NCBI GenBank assembly: GCA_031292615.1
Contig: JARLGT010000114.1
Span: 1-59,442, forward strand
DNA from: Coriobacteriia bacterium
Lineage (GTDB): Bacteria > Actinomycetota > Coriobacteriia > Anaerosomatales > JAAXUF01
Reading direction: 5' to 3'
Length of the DNA stretch: 59,442 bases
Shown: positions 38,502 through 47,259 of the stretch, piece by piece
Numbering within the stretch: position 1 is the first letter of the stretch
How the letters are laid out: each line of letters starts with the position of its first letter
The notes under the pieces: generated by a model
What the model was told of the DNA's origin: nothing
What the model saw: the letters and a program-made list of their open reading frames with translations, nothing else
The model's database searches: none
Position numbers and translations under genes: made by a program

Positions 38502-38978
38502 CTAGCTGACCGCAGCGGCTGCGCGCACCGCGCGCAGTCCCGCGACGATCGCGTCGACGTCGGGCTTTTCGGCGGGAAGACCCATGAGCCAGTCGACCAC
38601 ACTCACGCCCTCACGCAGCGAGCCTAGCGCCACGAGGTCGATGTCGTAGGCGAGGCGCACTCTGTAGACGTTGGGGCCGTCGGTGGCGAAGTCCCAGCTG
38701 GTCTCGGCCCGAAGCGAACGCGGCGAGCCGGACAGCGCCATAATCTCGACCGCGACGTGTTCGAGGAGGTGAGGGGTCTCGGTATCCGAGAGCTCGGCGA
38801 TCATGCCGTGCGACGTGCCGTTCTCGCACGTGTGGCGCGCGAGCCCGGGCAGAAGCGCCAGCGCCCGCTGGGCAAGTGCGGGCGACACAGACGTGCGCGC
38901 AAACGCTGGCTCGGCGCGGACGAGCGCCTCGAGGGCGCCAGGCGCAACGTCGATGCGTCCGATGGTGAGCGCGCTCAT
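38502..38978 (-). CDS. Stand-alone cyanophycin-synthetase N-terminal-domain protein
   Basis: 158 residues. Compared with CphA, whose N-terminal domain contains HxCSEGxxGGF and a HVALELQ block, this has HTCENGTSHGMIAELSDTETPHLLEHVAVEIMALSG followed by a strand with VYRVRLAYDIDLVALGSL, in the same order. The ATP-grasp and Mur-ligase domains of CphA are missing, and there is no cyanophycin gene nearby in this window. In CphA this domain is structural and helps the polymer end bind. The isolated domain may be an adaptor with a new use. ATG 38978 is one base after the stop of the next gene upstream; the RBS is weak, so translation may be coupled. Confidence 0.82.
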   Translation of the reverse strand: MSALTIGRIDVAPGALEALVRAEPAFARTSVSPALAQRALALLPGLARHTCENGTSHGMIAELSDTETPHLLEHVAVEIMALSGSPRSLRAETSWDFATDGPNVYRVRLAYDIDLVALGSLREGVSVVDWLMGLPAEKPDVDAIVAGLRAVRAAAAVS

Positions 38979-38979
38979 G

Positions 38980-39246
38980 CTAGGCGGGCGGCACGTTCGT
39001 GATCGTGACGTTGCGCGACGCCCGCGTCCCGAGGAAGTAGGCGATCGACGCTGCAACCACGACGACGCCCACCGCGACAAGCACGGCTCGCGTGACGTTC
39101 TCCTCGTAGACCTCGCGCACGACCTGCTTGCTCTGCACGAGCGCCAGGTCCTGAATCTGCCCCACGCGCTGCTTGAGCTCGTCGAGCGACACGCGCTCCG
39201 CTGGCGGAATGTAGAGCGGCTGGCCCTTTGCCGGGTCGGGTGTCAT
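38980..39246 (-). CDS. Unknown 88-aa protein with one C-terminal membrane segment
   Basis: A hydrophilic N-terminal half with a predicted helix (SLDELKQRVGQIQDLALVQSKQVVREVYEENV), then one membrane helix (AVLVAVGVVVVAASIAYFLG) and a short external end. Its ATG at 39246 overlaps the stop of the holin-like gene by four bases, which suggests translational coupling. Topology resembles small membrane partners of DUF1469/holin-X proteins (YqjD/YqjK-like), but no homology can be asserted. Confidence 0.75.
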   Translation of the reverse strand: MTPDPAKGQPLYIPPAERVSLDELKQRVGQIQDLALVQSKQVVREVYEENVTRAVLVAVGVVVVAASIAYFLGTRASRNVTITNVPPA

Positions 39247-39761
39247 GACTGGATGCTCCTCACTTTGAGGTACGTGAACAGCGCGGCGCCGAGAAGCAGC
39301 AGCACGCCGATAAGTGCAAGTGCGCCTGGCCAGGTCAGGTAGTGCGCGAGCACGAGCAGAATCGCGACGGCCACGAAGCCGATGCCCAGCGAAAGGGTGA
39401 ACGCTGCGGCCAACGCAAATGCAATCAGGCGCCCAAGCTGCTGGCCGGGTAGCACCACTTTGTCGCGCATGACGCCAGCGGCCTCTTGGCGCAGGTAGTT
39501 GACGGCCATCTGAAGCAGGTCGGCGATCGCGTCAACCAGCGACTCGGGCTTGGGCTCGGGCGCAGCCGGTTCGGGCTCCGGTGCGGGCGCGGGTTCGGCC
39601 GCGGAGGCAGGCGCCGCGCTTCCAGCGGCCTTCGCAGACTGAGGGGCGGGCGCGGGCGCAGCGGCCGACTCTGCAGCGTTCTCGGCAGGGGGCGTGGCGG
39701 GCTGTGGAGTCGACTCGCCGATCGGTGGTTTGGTCGCGTCGGAGCCGGAAGGGTCGGACAT
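39243..39761 (-). CDS. Holin-X/DUF1469-like membrane protein
   Basis: 172 residues. An 80-residue Ala/Pro/Glu-rich N-terminal tail, then a helix LVDAIADLLQMAVNYLRQEAA followed by two membrane helices (LIAFALAAAFTLSLGIGFVAVAILLVLAHYL and the next one). This is the actinobacterial Holin-X/phage_holin_3_6 pattern, a chromosomal family that is not linked to phage lysis. GGGAGGT lies nine bases before ATG 39761; the longer in-frame start at 39860 is unlikely. Forms a small unit with the two genes downstream. Confidence 0.85.
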   Translation of the reverse strand: MSDPSGSDATKPPIGESTPQPATPPAENAAESAAAPAPAPQSAKAAGSAAPASAAEPAPAPEPEPAAPEPKPESLVDAIADLLQMAVNYLRQEAAGVMRDKVVLPGQQLGRLIAFALAAAFTLSLGIGFVAVAILLVLAHYLTWPGALALIGVLLLLGAALFTYLKVRSIQS

Positions 39762-39875
39762 GTTCTCAGGACCTCCCGAGGGAGAGCGTGGTTTGCGTCC
39801 CAACGAAGATACCCCAAAACACGTGTGGCGCCGGAGAGCTCCCGGCGCCACACCTACCACCCGAAAGTTCGGGGC

Positions 39876-40280
39876 CTAGTACCAACCCTGGCTGTAGCTG
39901 TGTGCGAGCGCACGGCGCGGGGTCTTGTAGACACCCTTGATGTCGCGAATGGCTCGCGCAGTGTTCCAGAACGGATCGCTCCACTTCTTGCTGTTGGTGC
40001 GGATCTGAAACAAGCCGCGGTAGCTGCCTGTCACGCAGCGGGTATCCCAGCTGCTCTCACGATAGGCCAGCTTGATGAGCGCCTTCACGTCGGCTTGAGA
40101 AAGCTTGTAGCGGGCCGCAACCTTGCGGATGACGCGAACCGTATACGCTTCCTTCTTGTGCCGATGCTTGTGCTTCATGGTCTTGGCCATGGCCGGCGAG
40201 GCCGCGATCCCGAAGATCAGCGTCGCCAACAGCGCGACGACCACGAGCGACATCAGGCGAACACGAGTGCTTGAATTCAC
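39876..40280 (-). CDS. Secreted lysozyme-fold (lytic transglycosylase-like) protein
   Basis: 134 residues. Signal peptide (about 1-33, MSLVVVALLATLIFGIAASPAMA). After a Lys/His-rich linker the mature domain has AAYRESSWDTRCVTGSYRGLFQI-like order: YRESSW, with the catalytic glutamate, then GLFQI, and the helical end RALAHSYSQGW. This matches the SLT/resuscitation-promoting lysozyme-like folds. GTG at 40280 has GGAGG six bases upstream. Promoter about 350 bases upstream leaves a long leader. Predicted to cut peptidoglycan during growth or division. Confidence 0.88.
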   Translation of the reverse strand: MNSSTRVRLMSLVVVALLATLIFGIAASPAMAKTMKHKHRHKKEAYTVRVIRKVAARYKLSQADVKALIKLAYRESSWDTRCVTGSYRGLFQIRTNSKKWSDPFWNTARAIRDIKGVYKTPRRALAHSYSQGWY

Positions 40281-40620
40281 GAACAACCTCCGAATACCGG
40301 GTACAGGGCAGACGACGGCACGGAGGCGAGAAGGCCGCACTACGGCCTTGGACAGCTGAGGGGCTGGGGGTGAGGGGCTAGCTGCCTCGCATCCGGCACG
40401 TTCGGACGGCTAGCCGTCGTCTCATGCCAGAGAAGCGCTATGCATCTTGGCGGTGTGGACCTTCATGTGTTGTTCGGTCTCTAATGCCCGCCCAAAAAGC
40501 GCGGACCTTTCGCGGCCGATCAGACCGGACTTTGTCTTCCGGCGACTGCTGCGCAGATCCGAGGGCCGTCCCGGTCGTCATCCGGCCCAACGCTGCAGCG
40601 CCACGAATACCAAACGAACG
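40281..40620 (-). other. 340-base untranslated leader of the lysozyme-fold gene
   Basis: From the predicted start near 40620 to the GTG at 40280 there is no good ORF. Structured elements: GACGGCTAGCCGTC near 40410 (self-complementary) and AAGGCCG/CGGCCTT around 40331-40349. In many actinobacteria cell-wall hydrolase genes carry c-di-AMP riboswitches, so I looked for that consensus and found no match. A long leader with conserved-looking hairpins upstream of a wall hydrolase is a reasonable place for an unknown regulatory RNA. Confidence 0.4.
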
Positions 40621-40626
40621 TTCGAT

Positions 40627-40655
40627 AGTATACCGAACCGTTGCCAGACCGGCAA
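40627..40655 (-). promoter_or_regulatory. Promoter of the lysozyme-fold gene
   Basis: TTGCCG (40655-40650), exactly 17 bases, then TATACT (40632-40627) on the minus strand; a strong sigma70-type match in a GC-rich context. Confidence 0.8.
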
Positions 40656-40679
40656 ATCCCCCGGCCACCAGAACGCAAG

Positions 40680-40712
40680 TCGGGGGCGACCCGCGATGCA
40701 GGCCGCCCCCGA
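40680..40712 (-). terminator. Hairpin after the UPF0182 gene
   Basis: CGGGGGCG (40681-40688) pairs with CGCCCCCG (40704-40711), 20 bases past the stop. The T-run is weak, so termination may be incomplete. Confidence 0.6.
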
Positions 40713-40731
40713 GTCTATGCGTTCGAATCCG

Positions 40732-43506
40732 CTACTTGGTGGCGGTCGCAGCCTTGCTGCCGCGAGCGGAAGCCAAGCGCTCTAGCACCTTGCCGAGTTC
40801 GGTTATCTTGGCTCCGTACGTCGCCCAGTCGCCGGCGCGTTGTGCCTTGGTGGCGTCGAGATAGAGCTGCTGCGCAAGCGCCGCATCCCCTGTCGTTGCC
40901 GCCGGTAGAGGCGTTCCGGTCGCAGTAGTCGAGCCGTCCGACGCCGTCGAAGGCGCCTGCTGCCCGAACACCTTCATCAGCGCGTCTTGCAGGGTCGCTT
41001 CCATCTCAACCTTGTCCGAGTACGCAACGATCACGCGGGTGAGTTCGGGGATGGCCGTCGTGTCGGCCTGCAGGTACAGGGGTTGGATGTAGACGATGGA
41101 GTTCTTGATCGGCAGAACCAGCATGTTGCCGAGCAGCACCTGGCTGCCGCCCTGCCGCCACAGCGAGAGTTGCGGCGAAATCACGGAGTCCTGCTCGATT
41201 CGCGCGCTCACCTGCTGCGGGCCGAGAACCACGCGATCCTTGGGGAACAGGTAGACGGTTCGCTCGCCGTAGCTCCCCGGATCTGAGTTGGCTGCGACCC
41301 AGCCGATCATGTTGTCACGGTTTCTGGGCGTGTAGGGCTGCATCAGGTAGAAGTGCTCGGCGGTCTGGCCCGGCAGCTTCATGAGGACGTAGAACGGTTC
41401 GACGGTCTTGCCGATCCGCTCGCCCGGAAGCTCCCACTGGTCTTCCTTGTTGTAGAAGACGCGCGGATCGGTCATGTGGTAGGTGCGGTAGATCTCGGCC
41501 TGCGCTTCGAAGATGCCCTGCGGGTAGCGGAAGTGGTCGCGCACGTCCTGCGGGATCTTGTCGCCGTCGACGACCAGCGAAGGAAAGACCTTGCGCCACG
41601 CCTGCAGTATCGGGTCGGTCTTGTCGAAGGCGTAGAAGGTTGTCGTGCCGTCGAACGCGTCGACCGTGACCTTGACCGAGTTGCGCAGGTAGGTGGTTGA
41701 CGGGTCGTTGGGCAGCCCCTCGGAGTACGGGAACGAGTCGGTGCTCGTGTATCCGTCGATCACCCAAAGAATGCGGCCGTTCACCAGGACGGGATACGCG
41801 TCGTTCTCGAAGGTCAGGAACGGCGCCAGCGTCTTGAGGCGCGTCATCAGGTCTCGGCGCATCAGGACTCGGCTGTTCGAGCCGACCGCCGGCGACAGGA
41901 ACAGGTCGGTCGAGCCGAGGTCGATGGCCCACGCGAGGCGCTGCGCCAGGTTTCCAACCGGCACGCCGCCCTTCCCTTTGTAGGTGTTGTACGCGTTGGT
42001 CTCGCCCTGCGGATAGTCGAACTCTTGGGACTTGGTGTCGACGATGGCGTAGTCCGTGGTCGCCTCACCGAAGTAGATGCGCGGCTCGGTGATCTTCAGG
42101 TCGCTGGTGGTTGTCGGCGGGATGTCGCCGATGATGAACTGCGGCAATCCGCGCGAGTCAGCCGAGTTCACAGGGCTCATCACCAGTCCGAACCCGTGCG
42201 TATACGCGAGGTGTTGGTTGACCCAGGTCTGCGAAGCCGCGGGCAGCGACGAGGAGTTCATCTCCCTCGCCGAGACCAGCACTTGCTGCTCGACGCCGTT
42301 GATCACGTAGCGGTCGACGTCGACGTCCGGGAACTCGTAGTACGGCCGGATCGACTGCAGCTGCGCGTAGGACTGTCCGACGACCTTGGGGTCCCACAGG
42401 CGCACGTTCTGGATCGTCTGGGGGTCCGAGATCACCCCGGTCGCCGTCAGACTCTCATCGGCGGGAAAGCTCTGGCCTTTCACGTCGTTCAGGCCAAAGG
42501 CGGTCCGCGTCATGGCGATGTTGCGCGAGATGTAGGGCGCTTCGAGCACCTGCTCGTTGGGGCTGACGATGAACGCCTGGGTGAGCGCTGGCCACGCGAC
42601 TCCGAGCAGAATACCGGCAGCCACCCACACGGCAAGGGCGGTCAGCGGCAGGCGCCAGCCCTTGTAGCGGATGTTGAGGAGTAGCGCGATGGCCGTGACC
42701 GCCGACACGCCAATCAGGATCCAGTACGCGGGCAACTGCGCGTGGACGTCAGTGTAGCCAGCGCCGATGATCTGCCCGGTCACCGAGAAGTCGAGCTTGT
42801 AGATGTCGATCCAGTACTGGAAGCCCCACACCGCGACGATGAACGCCGCCAGAACCGACAGGTGCGCCTTGACATGCGGCGCGAATCCCTTGAACCGCGC
42901 CCAGGGCTGGATAGCCCCGTCGGCGACGTGCACGGCGGCCGTCAGAATCGTGGTCAGGATGAGCAGACCCATCGCCCAGTCGGCCAACGCGGTGAACGCC
43001 GGCAGCAGAAAGACGAAGAAGCTGACGTCCTTGCCAAACTGCGGGTCGACGTAGCCGAACGGGACGGCGTTCAGCGCGAGGCGAAACGTCTGCCACTGCG
43101 CGGCCATGCCCAGCCCGTTGAGGAACGCCAGTATCAGCGAGCCCCAGAGAATCGCGCGATCCAGGATCGGCCCCATGTTGGTGCGAATGGCCTGAAGCAC
43201 GACCGCGAACTGCTCGGGCACGTTGTTGGGAACCGCCACGGGGGTGGCACGTGGCGCCATCTTGCGGGCCACGCGCATGTTCACGTAGAGAACGACGAAG
43301 GTCATCGCTGCGAAGACCGCGCCGATCGCAAGCTCGGACCAGATTCGCGTCAGGAACACGCTCTTCTGCCCCAGATCGGCGAACCACAAGAAGTCTATCC
43401 AGACACTTGAGAACCACGTGATGAGCGGCAGAACAATGAAAAGGAGCACCGCGCCAACGATCGTGATGGCGATGGGCAGCGTCGAGCGACCTCGTGGTGC
43501 AGCCAT
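40732..43506 (-). CDS. UPF0182 (COG1615) giant membrane protein
   Basis: 924 residues. About seven membrane helices occupy the first 320 residues, starting with SVWIDFLWFADLGQKSVFLTR typical of UPF0182. A large extracytoplasmic region follows, including VSPNEQVLEAPYISRNIAMTR, and WVNQHLAYTHGFGLVMSPVN, which are well conserved in the family. Most actinobacteria carry one such gene, and its function is not established. The C-terminal end carries an Ala/Thr-rich linker and a helical tail (DAALAQQLYLDATKAQRAGDW). ATG 43506. Ends before a hairpin and the wall-hydrolase promoter. Confidence 0.95.
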   Translation of the reverse strand: MAAPRGRSTLPIAITIVGAVLLFIVLPLITWFSSVWIDFLWFADLGQKSVFLTRIWSELAIGAVFAAMTFVVLYVNMRVARKMAPRATPVAVPNNVPEQFAVVLQAIRTNMGPILDRAILWGSLILAFLNGLGMAAQWQTFRLALNAVPFGYVDPQFGKDVSFFVFLLPAFTALADWAMGLLILTTILTAAVHVADGAIQPWARFKGFAPHVKAHLSVLAAFIVAVWGFQYWIDIYKLDFSVTGQIIGAGYTDVHAQLPAYWILIGVSAVTAIALLLNIRYKGWRLPLTALAVWVAAGILLGVAWPALTQAFIVSPNEQVLEAPYISRNIAMTRTAFGLNDVKGQSFPADESLTATGVISDPQTIQNVRLWDPKVVGQSYAQLQSIRPYYEFPDVDVDRYVINGVEQQVLVSAREMNSSSLPAASQTWVNQHLAYTHGFGLVMSPVNSADSRGLPQFIIGDIPPTTTSDLKITEPRIYFGEATTDYAIVDTKSQEFDYPQGETNAYNTYKGKGGVPVGNLAQRLAWAIDLGSTDLFLSPAVGSNSRVLMRRDLMTRLKTLAPFLTFENDAYPVLVNGRILWVIDGYTSTDSFPYSEGLPNDPSTTYLRNSVKVTVDAFDGTTTFYAFDKTDPILQAWRKVFPSLVVDGDKIPQDVRDHFRYPQGIFEAQAEIYRTYHMTDPRVFYNKEDQWELPGERIGKTVEPFYVLMKLPGQTAEHFYLMQPYTPRNRDNMIGWVAANSDPGSYGERTVYLFPKDRVVLGPQQVSARIEQDSVISPQLSLWRQGGSQVLLGNMLVLPIKNSIVYIQPLYLQADTTAIPELTRVIVAYSDKVEMEATLQDALMKVFGQQAPSTASDGSTTATGTPLPAATTGDAALAQQLYLDATKAQRAGDWATYGAKITELGKVLERLASARGSKAATATK

Positions 43507-43530
43507 TCTTAGGTCCCCTCGGAGCGGTCG

Positions 43531-44988
43531 TTAGACGTAGTCTTCGACCTGGATGTTGATCAGCCTCGGGTCAAGCGTACCCCGTACGCTCAAATCGTGG
43601 CGCTCGGCGAGGTCAATGTCGAATGGTTCGTCTATGAGATTGCCGTCTGCGCTGGTAATCACGCGCACCGTGGGCTTGAGCGGTTCGCCGTCGGTCGGCT
43701 TCACCACGATCGCGACTTCATCGCTCGTGAGCTCGACAACCGTGCACGGCGGATACATCCCGAGCATGTTGACGAATAGCCGGACGAGCACAGGATCGAG
43801 CGAGTCGCCCGCACCCTGCGCGAGCAGGCTCATCGCCTCGTCCTGCACCCGAGCCGCCGAGTAGCTTCGCCGAGACGTCATCGCGTCGTATGCGTCCACC
43901 ACCGCGACGATGCGTCCCACCAGGTGTTGCGGCCGCGGAACGGGGCGCCGCGGATAGCCCGTGCCGTCGTAACGCATGTGATGCTCGAGCACACTGACGA
44001 TGGAGGACTTATCGATTCCGGGCATCATCGCGATCATCTCGGCGCCGAGGACCGGGTGGCGCTGCATCGCGGCCCACTCCTCGGGCGTGAGCTGTCCCGG
44101 TTTGTTGATCAGGTCGTGGCCGATAGCCAGCTTGCCGATGTCGTGCATCAGCGAGCCCGTGCCCAGGGAGGACAGGAACTTGTCGTCCTTGGAGATGAGC
44201 GAGCCGAGCGCCAGCGAGAGGATGGCGACGTTGACTGAGTGGTAGAACGTGTACTCGTCGTAGTTCTTCAAGCCCGTGAGCTGCAGCATCGAGTAGCGGT
44301 TGTTCAGCACTGAGTCGACGAGCGAGCGCACGACCGTGCGCACCTTGGTGGGGTTGATCGCCATCTGGCGGCGCAACCGCTCGTCGAGCTCTTCCATCAG
44401 CTCCACTGCGCTGGTAAACGCGTGGTACGCCATCTCGTCTTCGGTGCCGACGAACTCCGGCTGCGCGGCGAGTACCAGACCGATCTGGACGTGCGGGATG
44501 TCGGCGGCCTGCGCGAGTCGCAGAATGCCGCCCGCAGCTTCGACGTCGCAGTCGTCCACGCTCAGCACCACCGCCGCGCGTGCGATTTCGCTGCTCTCGA
44601 TGCCCTGCTTGAAGATGAGCGAGCCCACGCCGATCGCCTGCATCTCGGAGGTGAACTGGTCGTAGGTGACGCTTTCCTCGGCGAGGAGCTGATCGCCGAG
44701 CAGAATCTCGCCCTCGAAGAACGCGAGCTGGAGTTCGACGCCCTCGTCGTGGTAGATGGCGAGTGCTCGTCCGAGCTGCGCGACGTTCTCGACAACCGCC
44801 GGGTGCTCGAGCGGGTAGAAACGCACGCTTCGGCGAAGTGCGTACAGCGCCTTGAGCACTTCTTTGGCGTGCGAGGCCTGCTTGCCCGAGTAGTGAATCG
44901 CGCCCACGCCGAGTTGCTCTTGGGCGATGAGAAGGCTATCGGTGCTGACCGGAGTCGGCGGGGGTGTTGGTGCGTCGGCCGGTGTCAT
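43531..44988 (-). CDS. HD-GYP phosphodiesterase with N-terminal domain shared with its HEAT neighbour
   Basis: 485 residues. N-terminal 40-180 is an alpha/beta region (VRFYPLEHPAVVENVAQLGRAL and QAIGVGSLIFKQGIESSEIARA) that aligns, motif by motif, with residues 20-125 of the protein encoded upstream (44985-47147). The HD-GYP domain (about 245-400) has HSVNVAILSLALG, HDIGK and HHMRYDGTGYP, so metal binding and c-di-GMP hydrolysis are predicted. A beta-rich tail ends in QVEDYV, possibly a PilZ-like or other small domain. ATG 44988 overlaps the HEAT gene stop by four bases, implying coupled synthesis and probably a complex. Confidence 0.92.
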   Translation of the reverse strand: MTPADAPTPPPTPVSTDSLLIAQEQLGVGAIHYSGKQASHAKEVLKALYALRRSVRFYPLEHPAVVENVAQLGRALAIYHDEGVELQLAFFEGEILLGDQLLAEESVTYDQFTSEMQAIGVGSLIFKQGIESSEIARAAVVLSVDDCDVEAAGGILRLAQAADIPHVQIGLVLAAQPEFVGTEDEMAYHAFTSAVELMEELDERLRRQMAINPTKVRTVVRSLVDSVLNNRYSMLQLTGLKNYDEYTFYHSVNVAILSLALGSLISKDDKFLSSLGTGSLMHDIGKLAIGHDLINKPGQLTPEEWAAMQRHPVLGAEMIAMMPGIDKSSIVSVLEHHMRYDGTGYPRRPVPRPQHLVGRIVAVVDAYDAMTSRRSYSAARVQDEAMSLLAQGAGDSLDPVLVRLFVNMLGMYPPCTVVELTSDEVAIVVKPTDGEPLKPTVRVITSADGNLIDEPFDIDLAERHDLSVRGTLDPRLINIQVEDYV

Positions 44989-47147
44989 CGCTGACCCCCC
45001 TTCGCCTTGAGAGCGGCGACCGCAGATTCGGCGGCGGTGCGCAGCTCTTTGGCGCCTCGCCCACCGATGATCGAGCGCTTGCGCGCCAGAGCTTGTAGGG
45101 TGGGGAGCGCCTCCGGTTCGCCGATTCGGCCAAGGGCCTCCATCGCTTCGACCCGCGGCCCGTTCTCGCGGTTCCCGCGACCCTCACCTTTGGCGACGGC
45201 TTCAAGACCCGGCACCGCGGCGCGCGTACCACGCAGCCCGAGATAGCGCGCCGCCAACTGGACGTTGTGGGCGTCCTCGTCGGTGAGCGCGGCAACCAGC
45301 ATCTCGATGGCCATGCGGTCGTCTTGCACCATCGATAGCGCGCGGATGGTCTCTCGGCGAACCCGGGGCTCGGGGTGACGAAGCGTGCGTTCCATCGCGC
45401 CGATGATGGTGGGCGACTTGGTGGAGCCGAGAATCGCGACGACGTTGCGCACGAAGTACCAGCGCGAGTCGGTAACGTGCAGTGCGAGCTCCGGGATGTT
45501 CTTGTCCGCGTCCTTGGAGATCAGGTCGACCAGTGCCTTGCGCTCGGCGCGGTCCGGCTCGTCGGCCAGTTGTTCGAGAAGCGGGCGCACGGCCAGCGCG
45601 CCAAGCGTGTTGAGCAGTCGCTGCGCGGCTTCGTACTCGGGCTGGCCCGGCTCGTAGGTGCGCAGGGTCTGCGTGATCGCGCGGATGTCGTCAGGCCGAG
45701 CAAAACGCGTGACCGCACCCTCGAGGCGACGAACCTGCTCGGGTGAGAGGCTGGGGTTCTCGGCGGCGTGGACGAGGTTGAGCGCCGCCTCGGCCGCCGT
45801 CTCGATGTCACCTCGGGCCACCAGCGCGTCGAGCGCGTCTTCCAGCGATGACATGGTGTTGGCGAACTGAGTCTCGCGCGACTCCAAGCCGGCGAGCGTG
45901 ACGAGCGAGGCGATGATGTCGCCGTCGGTGACGCCAACCTCGGCCTCCTCGCGCAGGGCCAGGATGTCGGGGTCGTTTGTCTCTTCGAGCGCGCCGGAAA
46001 GCGGTGCCTGGTCGATGAGGTTGAGTACCAGTGCCGCAGCCCCATCCAGTCCGGTTCGCGGGCGAGACCGGCGCACGGTCAGCTTGGTGGGAACGCCCTG
46101 CGAGATGACCTCGTCGATCATCTCGCGAGACGCACCGGCGGCCTGCATGGCGCCGGTAGCCGCCTGCGCCACTCGCTCGCGCTCCATATGCGAGATCTGG
46201 ACGAGGTTCTTCAGCGCGCGGATGAAGCCCATCTTGCGCTCATCGAAGTCCTCGCCATCGACCAGCATTCGCATGATCTCTTCGAGGTTGAGCTTGCGCA
46301 GCGTGCCTCCGACGCTCTCCGACGTGCGCGCCTCGGGAAGCAGCTCGTTCTCGAGCAGCTGTTGGCGCATCTCGGGATCGAGCGCCCAGAGCGCGTCGGC
46401 GAACATGCGTGTCATCTTGTCGGCGGGTGGGCCGGTCTGCTCGCTGATCATGTGCGAGAACTCGACGAACCGCTTGCGTAGCGCGGCGAGATCGAGCGTG
46501 CCGCCCTCCGTCCCGCCCTCGCCGGTGGTGTCGGTGAGGTAGTGCCTGATCGCGGCTTCGTCGCCACTCACGCGGGCCAGCTCGATGCGCTCGCGAGAGC
46601 GCGGCGCGCTGGAGCGAACCTCGACGCTCGTGGTGGTCGGCGAAATGCCTTCGTCGTCGGCATACTCGCCTTCGCCCTCGTCAGTCTGTTGGTTGACGAG
46701 GGTGACCTGCGTCTCGATGACGGTGATGGTGCCCACGCCCTGATCCCACAGCTGAGCCTCGTAGCCGCCCGCTGCGATGAGCTCCTCGGGGGTGTACTTG
46801 AGCACGGTGAGGAACGAGATGATGTCTTGCGGCGTCACGCCGGAGTGGAAGCGAACCACCGCAAGCCGGCGGTTGTAGAACTCCATCGCCAGCGCGTCGA
46901 ACGCCGACTGGCCTGGGAAGATGGGCAGGTCGTCGAAGTAGAGGCCGTTCTTGGTGACCGCCAGCGAGATCTCGGGGTACTCCTCGAGCGCGTCGTTAAG
47001 CGCGTTGACGGCCTCGACAGCGTTCTCTCGCGGAATGGTGCTGGAGGGTGGATAGAGCGCGACGGCTTTGTTCGCCACGACGAGCTGGCGCATGAAGCGC
47101 TCGATGATGGGCGGCGCTTTCTCGACACCGGCCTGTTCCGTGGTCAA
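44985..47147 (-). CDS. HEAT-repeat protein coupled to HD-GYP gene
   Basis: 720 residues. The N-terminal 15-125 (VALYPPSSTIPRENAVEAV, RLAVVRFHSGVTPQDIISFLTVLK) matches the N-terminal domain of the HD-GYP protein. A charged linker and a long alpha-helical middle follow, then HEAT/PBS-type repeats in the last 260 residues (VRRETIRALSMVQ, VQLAARYLGLRGT, ALGRIGEPEALPTLQALA). It is a scaffold, not an enzyme. TTG start at 47147, GGAGGA six bases upstream. A TATAAT box at 47203-47198 lies about 55 bases away. Probably receives or organises the phosphodiesterase. Confidence 0.88.
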   Translation of the reverse strand: MTTEQAGVEKAPPIIERFMRQLVVANKAVALYPPSSTIPRENAVEAVNALNDALEEYPEISLAVTKNGLYFDDLPIFPGQSAFDALAMEFYNRRLAVVRFHSGVTPQDIISFLTVLKYTPEELIAAGGYEAQLWDQGVGTITVIETQVTLVNQQTDEGEGEYADDEGISPTTTSVEVRSSAPRSRERIELARVSGDEAAIRHYLTDTTGEGGTEGGTLDLAALRKRFVEFSHMISEQTGPPADKMTRMFADALWALDPEMRQQLLENELLPEARTSESVGGTLRKLNLEEIMRMLVDGEDFDERKMGFIRALKNLVQISHMERERVAQAATGAMQAAGASREMIDEVISQGVPTKLTVRRSRPRTGLDGAAALVLNLIDQAPLSGALEETNDPDILALREEAEVGVTDGDIIASLVTLAGLESRETQFANTMSSLEDALDALVARGDIETAAEAALNLVHAAENPSLSPEQVRRLEGAVTRFARPDDIRAITQTLRTYEPGQPEYEAAQRLLNTLGALAVRPLLEQLADEPDRAERKALVDLISKDADKNIPELALHVTDSRWYFVRNVVAILGSTKSPTIIGAMERTLRHPEPRVRRETIRALSMVQDDRMAIEMLVAALTDEDAHNVQLAARYLGLRGTRAAVPGLEAVAKGEGRGNRENGPRVEAMEALGRIGEPEALPTLQALARKRSIIGGRGAKELRTAAESAVAALKAKGGQR

Positions 47148-47197
47148 AGACCCTCCTCCGGTTGCCCCGCGCCGTCGCGATCGTCTTGGCCTGACCC

Positions 47198-47203
47198 ATT
47201 ATA
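47198..47203 (-). promoter_or_regulatory. -10 box of the HEAT/HD-GYP operon
   Basis: Minus-strand TATAAT (47203-47198), a consensus hexamer, preceded by AGACC. No matching -35 was found. Confidence 0.5.
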
Positions 47204-47240
47204 GGTCTTGCCGAGCAGGGCACGGGCGCGAAACCCTCCT

Positions 47241-47259
47241 GCGCTATCATCGGCGCATG
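47241..47259 (+). promoter_or_regulatory. Leaderless-type promoter of maf
   Basis: Exact copy of the 19 bases upstream of the HAD gene: GCGCTATCATCGGCGCATG. The -10 box TATCAT ends six bases before the ATG and there is no Shine-Dalgarno. Confidence 0.6.

Noticed and set aside
40281-40620. c-di-AMP riboswitch in the lysozyme-fold gene leader
   Set aside because: The conserved CCCGACAGCT-type and GGGGTGAA elements could not be found.
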